In this document: positions 1-7,582 of the stretch, piece by piece
Position numbering within the stretch: position 1 is the first letter of the stretch
How the letters are laid out: each line of letters starts with the position of its first letter
Assembly (NCBI GenBank): GCA_031261785.1
Contig: JAISIZ010000002.1
Span: 1-41,304 of the forward strand
Length of the DNA stretch: 41,304 bases
DNA from: Mediterranea sp. (in: CFB group bacteria)
GTDB taxonomy: Bacteria > Bacteroidota > Bacteroidia > Bacteroidales > Bacteroidaceae
Reading direction: 5' to 3'
The notes under the pieces: model-generated
The model's input: only the letters and a program-made list of their open reading frames with translations
What the model was told of the DNA's origin: nothing
Databases searched by the model: none
Program-made: the position numbers and the translations under genes

Positions 1-115
1 GGCTTCTTTCAGATTCCGCGTCGCCACGGACACCCTTGCCTTAGGCTAATGGTTGGTAACTACCGACCTCCATAACGGACTTGCACCGTCAAGTCAAGTG
101 CCATGCTCGGCACAC
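1..115 (-). mobile_element. Group II intron, 5' end (domain I start), truncated by window edge
   Basis: Read on the minus strand, the segment begins GTGTGCCGAGCATGGCAC, which fits the GUGYG start of bacterial group II introns. It continues with a GACGGTGCAAGTCCGT hairpin, then AAGGCAAGGGTGTCC and GACGCGGAATCTGAA, blocks typical of group II domain I. Only the first 115 nt are present; the rest, including any reverse transcriptase/maturase gene, lies beyond the left edge. The intron starts three T residues after the hairpin terminator at 119-150. Insertion just behind terminator stems is the known habit of class C group II introns, but I assign the class only by location. Recognition is from remembered sequence blocks, not a covariance-model search. 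Confidence 0.7.
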
Positions 116-118
116 AAA

Positions 119-150
119 AGAAAGCCCGGCAGCAAGTTGCCGGGCTTTCT
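119..150 (-). terminator. Rho-independent terminator of the susC-susD operon
   Basis: Inverted repeat with a 13-bp perfect stem (119-131 with 138-150, core AAAGCCCGGCA / TGCCGGGCTTT) and a 6-nt loop. On the minus strand it lies 50 nt after the susD stop codon and is followed by TTT, where the T tract is interrupted by the group II intron at 115. Confidence 0.85.
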
Positions 151-199
151 CTCTGTCGCTCCAATTACGGAGTGTTGGTTTAGGCATGCGAATGGTCTG

Positions 200-1783
200 T
201 CATTTCTTGAATGCCGCGTAACCGGGATTCTGCACCAAGTTCTGGTTGGTTTGCCAGGCATCCTGCGAGATGGGATAGAGCTTGAGGTAATCGCCTACTG
301 ACCGGGGGCAGTTGGAGGCACTCCACGCACCTTGTTCGAATGTACCGAAACGGATGTCATCCTGACGGGAATAGGCTTCCCAAGCCATCTCGAACTTACG
401 TTCCAAGCGAATCTCCTCCAGCCCGACGGACTGGTAGGTCTTATTGTTGTCGTTGTTGAAAGCCCGTAATCGGATTTCATTAATCAAGCGGGTGGCCTCT
501 GTATTGTCGCCACCGCCTCGCACCAACGCTTCCGCTTTCATCAGGTACACGTCGGTGTAGCGGAAGATGTGGAAGTGGTTGCCTTGCGCCTCGGTCAGCG
601 AGGTGCTGTACGGCCACTTCTGGCAGCGGGCGCCGGCCTCTTGTACCACGGTTCCCCAAGGAGTCTTGTCAAGTTCCGAATCAGGCATCATGCTCATGTC
701 CACCGTATAGTCCAACGGAGCATTGTGTTGCGTCATAAGCAGAGCGCCCGTAGTTATGTTGTAACGTTTGCCGATGCGGAAGGATCCGGTTTTTATCATT
801 TCGCCTCCATAACGCATATCGGCGGGATCGAACAGTTTCACATAGTCGGGCTGCGCGCAGATACCATTCCAAGCGGAGTAACCAGCACCGTCGGAATAGT
901 TGTCCTGATAATGCAAGGTACGCCTCATCAGTTCGTTCTTGTCCGCCGTATCTGTTTCGGAGAAAGTGATGGTGAGGATGCCCTCTCCGGAACGGTCGTT
1001 GATGCCGAAATTGGTCTCCCAGTCAGGCTCGAATATGTAACCCATGCCCATGATGGCGTCGCAGGCGTCGATACATTTCTGCCAAGCGTTGCCGTCCACG
1101 GTGACGTTCCAAGCCTCGGCGTTAAGATAGAGCTTGGCTAACAGAAATTGTGCGGATCCTTTAGTGAACTGCCCGTAGTTAGCTGGTCCGCCGTCGGGCA
1201 GCGAGGGAATGAGGTCGGTTACGTCCTTTACCAGGAAGTTGAACACCTCCTGACGGGGTTTGATAAGTGGCAGTTCGCGGTCGGCGTAAGAGGTGACTAA
1301 CGGGATGTTGCCCCAGTTGTCGAGCATGACGTAGATCCAGAAGTCGCGTATGCCTTGTATGGTGGCAATGTACGTCGCCTTCTCCGATTCGCTCAAAACG
1401 GTAGTATTTTCCAGCAATTGTATGTTGTAGTTACAGGTTCCTATGGCGGTCGAGGCTGCGTTCCACGCGTTCTTTATCGTAGCCGTTTGCGAAGTCCAGG
1501 TGTGCATGTAGAATTCGCGGAATTGTCCGCCGTCGTACCAGTCGCCTCCGATTCTCGTGGGAGTGACGGCCATCGATCCGCCGCAGTCCTGCAAGTAGAG
1601 GAAGTTGGCCGGCCAATAGGTTTTCAACGTGTTGTAGGTGGAGCCTCGCAAGGCGTTTACCTCCTTGAGGGTATTGCCGAACGTGGGCAGCGAGTCGTAA
1701 ACGGGTTCGCTCAGGTCGGTGCAGGCGGAGATTGAGAAAAGCAACCCGGCCGCCACTATAGCTATGTAATTCTTTAGTTTCAT
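200..1783 (-). CDS. SusD/RagB-family outer-membrane nutrient-binding lipoprotein
   Basis: A 527-residue surface lipoprotein of the SusD family. These proteins sit as a lid over the SusC TonB-dependent channel and deliver oligosaccharides or other nutrients. The start is the ATG at 1783, giving MKLKNYIAIVAAGLLFSISAC, a lipoprotein signal peptide with the acylated cysteine at residue 21. The open frame runs further upstream, but that part overlaps susC and has no signal peptide. The C-terminal half carries the usual SusD/RagB features (a 'YLMKAEALVRGG' TPR-like helix, 'LEEIRLERKFEMAWEAYSRQD'). It starts 26 nt after the susC stop and shares its operon. No glycoside hydrolase or sigma/anti-sigma pair is adjacent, so the substrate is unknown. 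Confidence 0.95.
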   Translation of the reverse strand: MKLKNYIAIVAAGLLFSISACTDLSEPVYDSLPTFGNTLKEVNALRGSTYNTLKTYWPANFLYLQDCGGSMAVTPTRIGGDWYDGGQFREFYMHTWTSQTATIKNAWNAASTAIGTCNYNIQLLENTTVLSESEKATYIATIQGIRDFWIYVMLDNWGNIPLVTSYADRELPLIKPRQEVFNFLVKDVTDLIPSLPDGGPANYGQFTKGSAQFLLAKLYLNAEAWNVTVDGNAWQKCIDACDAIMGMGYIFEPDWETNFGINDRSGEGILTITFSETDTADKNELMRRTLHYQDNYSDGAGYSAWNGICAQPDYVKLFDPADMRYGGEMIKTGSFRIGKRYNITTGALLMTQHNAPLDYTVDMSMMPDSELDKTPWGTVVQEAGARCQKWPYSTSLTEAQGNHFHIFRYTDVYLMKAEALVRGGGDNTEATRLINEIRLRAFNNDNNKTYQSVGLEEIRLERKFEMAWEAYSRQDDIRFGTFEQGAWSASNCPRSVGDYLKLYPISQDAWQTNQNLVQNPGYAAFKK

Positions 1784-1809
1784 ATCGAATGTCTCTATGA
1801 TGAATGTGA

Positions 1810-4794
1810 TTAAAAAGTAAGGTTGACACCGAAAGTGAACGAGCGTGCCTTCGGAAAGTAGTTGCGCGGCTCGATGCCCGGCGAGAGGCCTGCGTCGTTG
1901 TCGGTAGGTTCGCCACGGAAGAGTTCCACCTCGGGATCCAGTCCCTTGTATCCGGTGATGACGAAGAGATTCTGCGCCGCCACGTAGACGCGTGCCTTGG
2001 TGAGCCATCCCAGCTTGCGGGTATCGAAGGTGTAGCCTATGGCCATGTTGTCCAAGCGTGCGAACGAGCCATTCTCGAGGTAGAACGAGGATACGCGCGA
2101 GGATTCGCGATACTTGAGCAGGTTGTCGTTCTTCATCGCGTTATTACCCGCGATATAGGTGTTGTTGCCGTAGGCCGCGAGGGGGTTGTTGAGCACCTTG
2201 TTGCCAATGGTGCCGCGGATGAAGAAGCTGGCGTCCCAACGCTTCCAGGTGAAGTTGTTGTTCCACCCAAAGGTGAGCTTGGGTTGCGCCGAGCCTACGT
2301 AGGTGCGGTCGTCGTCGGTAATCTGTCCGTCGCCGTTGATGTCCTCCATCTCGATCTTGCCATCCTTGTCCATCCCCTTGGCCTTGAGCATGTAGAACTG
2401 TCCCACGGGATGTCCCTCCTCGATGACGTGCGACGTCACTCCCGACGCGCCGCGTATCCACGGGTCGCCCACGTAGATGCGGTCGGTCTTGTAGAGGTCG
2501 TCGGAGAGCTTGGTAATCTCGTTCTTGTTGTGCGCCAGGTTCACGGTGGTGGTCCAATTGAAGTTCCGGGTGCGTATAGCCTCGAAGTTCAGCATCACCT
2601 CCACGCCTGTGTTCTTCATATCGCCCACGTTGGCGTACATGCGGTTGAACACGAAGGTGGGCACGGGCACCTGGTAGCGGTAGATCATGTCGGACGTCTT
2701 GCGGTTGTACCACTCCACGGTACCTCCCAGACGGCCGTTGAAGAGCGAGAAGTCCAGTCCGATGTTGAGCATGGCGGTCTGTTCCCACTTCAGGTCGGGG
2801 TTGGCGTTTTGCTTCACGCGGAAGGCCACAGCGCTTCCTCCACCGTCGTAATACGTGCCGTAAGGTTCGTAGAGTGAGAGCGATTTGTAAGGCTGCAATC
2901 CGTCTTGGTTACCGGTGACGCCGTAGCCTACGCGCAGCTTGAGGTCGCTTACCCATTTCGCGTCTTTCATGAAGCTCTCTTGCGAGATGCCCCACGCCGC
3001 CGATACGGAGGGGAAGTTACCCCATTTGTGGTTGGCTCCGAACTTGGAGCTACCGTCGCGGCGTATGGTCGCCGTCACCATGTAGCGCTCCTTGAAGCTG
3101 TAGTGCGCGCGGGCGTAGAAAGAGATGAGCTTGTAGTCGTTCTTCGACGATAAGACTCCCTCGCCCACCTTGAGGCTGTTGCCCACCTGCAGGCTGTTGG
3201 CCCCCATGGAATTCACGACGAAGTCGCGCGCCAGTCCCCCGTGGTCCTGATAGAGGTTGTCCTCCCAGGAGTATCCGATGACGGCCTCCAGCTTGTGCTT
3301 CTCCCTGAAGGTTTTCTCGTAGTTGGCCGTCCACTCCATCACTTCGCGGTCCCAGTTCATGCTCTGCCGGTGTCCGTAGCCGTTGTCGTCCCGTCCGCGC
3401 GAGGTGCTGGGGTCTTGCCACTCGCTGTAGTCGCGACTGAACCGGCTCTTGTAGAGGTGTACCTTGGCCGTTAGTCCCTCGATGATGTCGAACGACACGT
3501 CGCCCGCTCCGTAGAAGTAGTTCATCTTGACTAAGCGGTAGTTCAGCTCCTGGTTCATCACGGGGTTTCCCTGGTCGTACTGTCCGTACATGTCGGTGTA
3601 CCAGCTGCCGTCCTCGTTGCGTATGGGATAGACCGGGAGGTTGTTGTAGGCCAGGATGAAGTCGTCGGCGAACGGTATGCGCATATCCGACATGGTACCC
3701 GATCCGGTGAGCGTGACGCGCAGGCGGTCGTTGATGGCTCTTTGCTGGAGCTGGAAGCGGAAGTTATGCCGCGTCATGTAGTTGTCGCGGGCTATACCCT
3801 TGCGGTCGAGGTAGGTGTACGACGCGCGGTAGTTGCTTCGCGGCGATCCACCCGAAAGGGAGATGGAGTGGTTTTGCGAGATGCCCGTGCGCAGCATGGC
3901 GTCGTACCAGTCGGTGTCGGCCTTGTAGCTGTCGAACGCCGACACGTCGTTGCCCAGCTCCTTGTTGGCGGCTCGCCATTCGGAGGCGTTGAGCAGGTCG
4001 GGCTTGTTGGCCACGGTCTCCACGGTGAGGTATCCGTTGTAGCTGATGTCCATTTTCGAGCCGGAGCCTCGCTTGGTGGTGATGAGTATGACGCCACCCG
4101 CGGCTCGCGAACCGTAGATGGCCGCCGAGGAGGCGTCCTTGAGCACGGAGATGCTCTCGATGTCCGACGGGGCCACGGTAGCCAGGTCGCCGCCCGGTAT
4201 GCCGTCGATGACGATCATCGGCCCTTGGTCGTTCTGTAGGGTGGAGGTACCGCGCAGCCTGATCTGGCTGCCGCGGGTCACGTCGCCCGAGCCGGAGGTG
4301 ATGGAGAGTCCGGCCACCTTGCCTTGCAGCAAGTCGGCGGCGTCGCGCACGATGCCTTTGTTGAAGTTCTCCTCGGAGATGTTGGCCACCGAGCCGGTGA
4401 TTTCCCGTCGTGTCTGCGTGCCGTAGCCTATGGCCACCACTTCGCCGAGGTTGACGACCGAGGGTTGCAGGGCCACGTTGATGACCGTCCGTCCTCCAAC
4501 GTTCTCGCTTTTCGTGTTGTAGCCGATGTACGAAAACTCCAGCACGGCCCGTTGTCCGTTGCTCACTGTCAGCGTGTAGTTTCCTTCGGCGTCGGAAATG
4601 GTGCCGTTGGAGGTTCCTCTCTCCACCACGTTAGCCCCAATGATTCCTTCTTTGAATTCGTCGGTTATTTTACCTTTAATGGTTAGTTGCTGCGCGAAGG
4701 CATACGTTCCGCCAAGGAGCAACATCAGGATCAAGAGCAATCTTTTCGCCGGTACCGGACGGAAGCGATCGCGTTTACAATAAGAATGCTTCAT
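1810..4794 (-). CDS. SusC/RagA-family TonB-linked outer-membrane protein
   Basis: A 994-residue TonB-dependent transporter that moves nutrients across the outer membrane with energy from TonB-ExbBD. A signal peptide ends near residue 35 (AFA-QQ). A CarboxypepD_reg-like beta domain (about 37-112) follows, then the LGEVVAIGYGTQ segment (116-127), the plug domain to about 235 ('LQGKVAGL', 'VLKDASSAAIYGSRAAGG'), and a C-terminal beta-barrel ending in 'SFTFGVNLTF', with a terminal aromatic residue as expected for BAM-inserted barrels. The length is normal for SusC proteins. It is first in the operon with the susD-like gene. I saw no clear TAnnTTTG promoter in the upstream gap, and no ECF sigma, anti-sigma or hybrid two-component regulator is nearby. 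Confidence 0.96.
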   Translation of the reverse strand: MKHSYCKRDRFRPVPAKRLLLILMLLLGGTYAFAQQLTIKGKITDEFKEGIIGANVVERGTSNGTISDAEGNYTLTVSNGQRAVLEFSYIGYNTKSENVGGRTVINVALQPSVVNLGEVVAIGYGTQTRREITGSVANISEENFNKGIVRDAADLLQGKVAGLSITSGSGDVTRGSQIRLRGTSTLQNDQGPMIVIDGIPGGDLATVAPSDIESISVLKDASSAAIYGSRAAGGVILITTKRGSGSKMDISYNGYLTVETVANKPDLLNASEWRAANKELGNDVSAFDSYKADTDWYDAMLRTGISQNHSISLSGGSPRSNYRASYTYLDRKGIARDNYMTRHNFRFQLQQRAINDRLRVTLTGSGTMSDMRIPFADDFILAYNNLPVYPIRNEDGSWYTDMYGQYDQGNPVMNQELNYRLVKMNYFYGAGDVSFDIIEGLTAKVHLYKSRFSRDYSEWQDPSTSRGRDDNGYGHRQSMNWDREVMEWTANYEKTFREKHKLEAVIGYSWEDNLYQDHGGLARDFVVNSMGANSLQVGNSLKVGEGVLSSKNDYKLISFYARAHYSFKERYMVTATIRRDGSSKFGANHKWGNFPSVSAAWGISQESFMKDAKWVSDLKLRVGYGVTGNQDGLQPYKSLSLYEPYGTYYDGGGSAVAFRVKQNANPDLKWEQTAMLNIGLDFSLFNGRLGGTVEWYNRKTSDMIYRYQVPVPTFVFNRMYANVGDMKNTGVEVMLNFEAIRTRNFNWTTTVNLAHNKNEITKLSDDLYKTDRIYVGDPWIRGASGVTSHVIEEGHPVGQFYMLKAKGMDKDGKIEMEDINGDGQITDDDRTYVGSAQPKLTFGWNNNFTWKRWDASFFIRGTIGNKVLNNPLAAYGNNTYIAGNNAMKNDNLLKYRESSRVSSFYLENGSFARLDNMAIGYTFDTRKLGWLTKARVYVAAQNLFVITGYKGLDPEVELFRGEPTDNDAGLSPGIEPRNYFPKARSFTFGVNLTF

Positions 4795-5011
4795 AAATAA
4801 TTGTGTTTAAGGGTGTTTATTTACATAATAGTTGCATAAGCAGGTTATGTATGTACGCATCGGGGGTACGTGTCCTTTCTCTCCCAAGCTCGAACGAAGC
4901 GTATATATACAATAATTAAACGAGTTTAGCATTTGCCTTGTTCACGTTTCGGGCAAGAAAAATGCGCCGACCGATGACAATAAGGGGGGGATCGATGACA
5001 ATAAGGGGGGG
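4795..5011. other. Intergenic gap between susC and the Fur-family gene
   Basis: This 217-nt gap must hold the susC promoter and the 3' end of the Fur-ATPase operon; both are on the minus strand. I see no confident consensus promoter. A weak imperfect hairpin (GCATTT at about 4930 pairing with AAATGC near 4966) could end the upstream operon. The right part contains the tandem duplication listed separately. Confidence 0.4.
4972..5011. repeat. Two-copy tandem repeat CGATGACAATAAGGGGGGG
   Basis: A 19-bp unit ending in seven G occurs at 4972-4990 and again, identically, at 4993-5011, separated by AT (period 21). The second copy abuts the stop codon of the Fur-family gene, so on the minus strand the two copies follow TGA directly. 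No function is recognised. Confidence 0.9.
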
Positions 5012-5434
5012 TCACTTCCTCGCGCAGTCGGGGCAAACGCCTTTCAGGACGTAGTTCACGCTGTCGAGCGTGAAGCCTTCGGGGAGGTCGATGACGGGGA
5101 TGTGTGTCTTCTTCAGGCAGAAGGTGCGGTGGCACTTCTCGCAGTAGAAGTGCGAGTGGAGGTCCTGCACCTCGCAGTTGCAGGAATCGTCGCAGACGGC
5201 ATACTTCCACGATCCGCTGCCGTCGTCGATGCTATGGATGAGGTGATGGGCGAGAAAGAGGGTGATGGCGCGCGAGATGGTGGACTTGTCCACCGTGTCG
5301 AGCATCGTCTCCAGGTCGAGTAGCGAGAGCGCCCTACCCGCCCCCATCATGCTCTTCAGCACGAGCAACCGGATGGCGGTAGGCTTGATGTCCCGCTTCG
5401 CCAATTTGTCCAGGTAATAAGCGCTCTCGTCCAT
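5012..5434 (-). CDS. Fur-family metal-responsive transcriptional regulator
   Basis: A 140-residue Fur-superfamily DNA-binding regulator. The N-terminal winged helix contains 'KPTAIRLLVLKSMM' and 'DKSTISRAITLFLAHHLIHSI'. The C-terminal dimerisation domain has the metal-site segment 'DLHSHFYCEKC' (His93, His95, Cys98, Cys101) and a second pair, Cys134 and Cys137, matching the structural zinc site of Fur proteins. An extra cysteine cluster (Cys81, Cys85, Cys87) precedes it. The gene starts 28 nt after the P-type ATPase stop and is probably cotranscribed with it. A zinc- or cadmium-responsive repressor of the ATPase operon is the likely role; Fur, Zur and PerR cannot be separated with certainty from sequence alone. 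Confidence 0.88.
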   Translation of the reverse strand: MDESAYYLDKLAKRDIKPTAIRLLVLKSMMGAGRALSLLDLETMLDTVDKSTISRAITLFLAHHLIHSIDDGSGSWKYAVCDDSCNCEVQDLHSHFYCEKCHRTFCLKKTHIPVIDLPEGFTLDSVNYVLKGVCPDCARK

Positions 5435-5462
5435 ATACGTTGTTCGTCTCCTTTTTTATTGA

Positions 5463-7424
5463 TTACTTGACCAACCGTCCCACGCGCATGGCGTTCAGGA
5501 TGGCCAGCAGCGCCACGCCCACGTCGGCGAACACGGCTTCCCAAAGGGTAGCCACGCCCCCCGCTCCAAGCAGCAGCACTACAAACTTAACGGCGAAAGC
5601 CATCGAAATGTTCTGCCATACGACGCGGCGCGTGGCTCGTCCCACGCGGATGGCCTCGGCTACCTTCGAGGGTTGGTCGGTCTGTATCACCACGTCGGCT
5701 GTCTCGATGGCGGCGTCGCTTCCCAGTCCGCCCATGGCGATGCCTACGTGGCTCAAGGCCAGCACAGGCGCGTCGTTCATGCCATCGCCCACGAAGGCGA
5801 CGCGGCGGGTGGGATCGCCGCGCAGCTCTTCCAGACGCTTCACCTTTCCCTCGGGCAGCAAGTCGCCGTACGCACGCTCCACGCCCAGCTCGTCCGCGAA
5901 GGCGGTGACGATGCCTTGCTTGTCGCCCGACAAGATGCTGATGTTGTCAATCTTCAAGGCTTTCAGCTGGTCGATAGCCGCCCGTGCGTCGGGCTTCAGC
6001 GTATCCGACAGGCGAAGGTAACCGGCGTAAACGCCACCAACGGCGCACGCCACGATGGTATCGGCCATCTCGTCCAGTTCCCCGGGATAGGCCACGCCTC
6101 GTCCGGCGAGCAGGCGTGCGTTGCCCACCAGCGCGGGCTTGCCGTCCAGCTCCACCTCAAGTCCCAGGCCAGCCTGTTCGCGTACGTTGGCAATCGTAGC
6201 GAGCTTGGTGCCCTTCCGCCTGGCGTACGCGTCGATGGCCTTGGCGATGGGATGCGTGCTACCTGCCTCGGCCGAGGCCACCACGCGTAGCAGTTCGGCC
6301 TCCGTAATCCCCGGCGCGCATACGCACTCACGCACCTCGAAGGTTCCGCGTGTCAGCGTCCCCGTCTTGTCGAACACCACGGTATTCACTTTCGTGATGG
6401 CGTCGAGATAGTTGCCTCCCTTGAACAGGATCCCTCGGCGGGAGGCCGCCCCGATGCCACCGAAGTAGCCCAACGGAATGCTGATGACCAGCGCGCAGGG
6501 GCACGAGATGACGAGGAAGACCAGCGCCCGGTAGAACCAGTCGCTGAAGACGAAGGCGAACGAAGCCGACAGCGACGACCACGCCCATGGCAGCAACACG
6601 ATGAGCACGGCCAGCACGATGACGACGGGGGTGTACACGCGGGCGAAGCGGCGAACGAACAGCTCGGCCGGCGCCTTACGCTCGCTGGCCCCGCGCACCA
6701 GCTCGAGGATGCGCGAGAGGGCGCTCTCGGCGAAAGGACGCGTCACCCGCAGGCGGACAACCTTATCGGCGGCGATCATGCCCGCCAGCACATCCTCGCC
6801 TTGGCCGATGGTACGGGGTACGCTCTCGCCCGTGAGCGCCGCCGTGTCGAAGGCGGCCTGCCCCGTGAGCAACGTGCCGTCGAGCGGCACGCGGCCTCCC
6901 ACCTTCACCTCGATGGTCTGCCCCACTTCCACGGATTGCGGGCTAACGTCGAAGGTCAGCTCTCCAACCACCAGCGACGCACGCTCGGGACGAACGTCGA
7001 GCAGGGCACCGATGTCGCGCTTGGCGCGATCCACAGCCTTGTCCTCGAACAGCTCGCCCACGGAGTAAAACAGCATCACGGCTACCCCCTCGGGATACTC
7101 GCCGATGCAGAACGCCCCCAACGTGGCGATCACCATCAGCGTGAATTCGCTGAAGTAGTCGCCCTCGTGGATACTCTCCCACCCCTCTTTCATCACGGGC
7201 AAGCCCACCGGCAGGTAAGCCACCATATACCACGCCAACGCCACCAGGGGCTGACGGAAGAACGTCACGTCGCACAGGCTCATCGCCATGCCCGACGCCA
7301 GCAGCAGGAGCGAGAACATCACCCAGCCGTACTCTTTCAATATCGAAGTTCGGCCAACAGCAGGCTTGCCCGCGTTATTCGCGGAAGCGCACGCCGAAGA
7401 CGAACAGCAATTGCATTGTCCCAT
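5463..7424 (-). CDS. Heavy-metal (Zn/Cd/Pb-type) P1B ATPase exporter
   Basis: A 653-residue inner-membrane pump that exports soft divalent metals using ATP. Visible landmarks are the actuator TGES (198-201), the transmembrane metal-site CPC (308-310), the phosphorylated aspartate in DKTGTLT (Asp352), the P1B His-Pro pair (391-392), GDGMNDAP in the hinge, and a last membrane helix with 'ADVGVALLAILNAMRV', whose Asp resembles the ZntA/CadA zinc-site aspartate rather than copper-pump residues. There is no N-terminal heavy-metal-associated domain; a short Cys-rich tail (Cys4, Cys6, Cys7, Cys12) takes its place. It is the first gene of a two-gene unit with the Fur-family regulator. A -7 element at 7458-7465 and a palindrome at 7478-7492 lie upstream. 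Confidence 0.93.
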   Translation of the reverse strand: MGQCNCCSSSACASANNAGKPAVGRTSILKEYGWVMFSLLLLASGMAMSLCDVTFFRQPLVALAWYMVAYLPVGLPVMKEGWESIHEGDYFSEFTLMVIATLGAFCIGEYPEGVAVMLFYSVGELFEDKAVDRAKRDIGALLDVRPERASLVVGELTFDVSPQSVEVGQTIEVKVGGRVPLDGTLLTGQAAFDTAALTGESVPRTIGQGEDVLAGMIAADKVVRLRVTRPFAESALSRILELVRGASERKAPAELFVRRFARVYTPVVIVLAVLIVLLPWAWSSLSASFAFVFSDWFYRALVFLVISCPCALVISIPLGYFGGIGAASRRGILFKGGNYLDAITKVNTVVFDKTGTLTRGTFEVRECVCAPGITEAELLRVVASAEAGSTHPIAKAIDAYARRKGTKLATIANVREQAGLGLEVELDGKPALVGNARLLAGRGVAYPGELDEMADTIVACAVGGVYAGYLRLSDTLKPDARAAIDQLKALKIDNISILSGDKQGIVTAFADELGVERAYGDLLPEGKVKRLEELRGDPTRRVAFVGDGMNDAPVLALSHVGIAMGGLGSDAAIETADVVIQTDQPSKVAEAIRVGRATRRVVWQNISMAFAVKFVVLLLGAGGVATLWEAVFADVGVALLAILNAMRVGRLVK

Positions 7425-7457
7425 AATTCATTTATCCTTTTTCGGTTTTTACGCCGG

Positions 7458-7465
7458 CAAAGGTA
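7458..7465 (-). promoter_or_regulatory. -7 promoter element of the ATPase-Fur operon
   Basis: The minus strand reads TACCTTTG followed by CCGGCG, a match to the Bacteroidales -7 consensus TAnnTTTG, 33 nt before the ATPase start codon. Transcription would begin near 7453. Confidence 0.65.
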
Positions 7466-7477
7466 GATTACGCGCGC

Positions 7478-7492
7478 TGCAACTTGGTTGCA
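7478..7492. promoter_or_regulatory. Candidate metalloregulator operator, TGCAAC-TTG-GTTGCA
   Basis: A perfect 6-bp inverted repeat with a 3-nt spacer. It lies about 26-40 nt upstream of the predicted start of the ATPase-Fur operon and so covers the -33 region, where a bound repressor would block sigma factor. The operon encodes a Fur-family protein, which makes autoregulation through this site a reasonable inference. The site is also about 80 nt upstream of tilS on the other strand. Confidence 0.5.
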
Positions 7493-7570
7493 AAGACGCG
7501 CGCATGCCGCGCAAAGCACAAAAATAGGGAAAAAACAATGCCCCTTCGCCTCATATTGGGCGATTATCCA

Positions 7571-7578
7571 TACCTTCG
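7571..7578 (+). promoter_or_regulatory. -7 promoter element immediately before tilS
   Basis: TACCTTCG followed by CGGC, the TTCG variant of the Bacteroidales -7 element that recurs in this window (8961, 15008 and, on the minus strand, 24881). Only 4 nt separate it from the tilS ATG at 7583, so a transcript from it would have essentially no leader. Confidence 0.5.
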
Positions 7579-7582
7579 CGGC

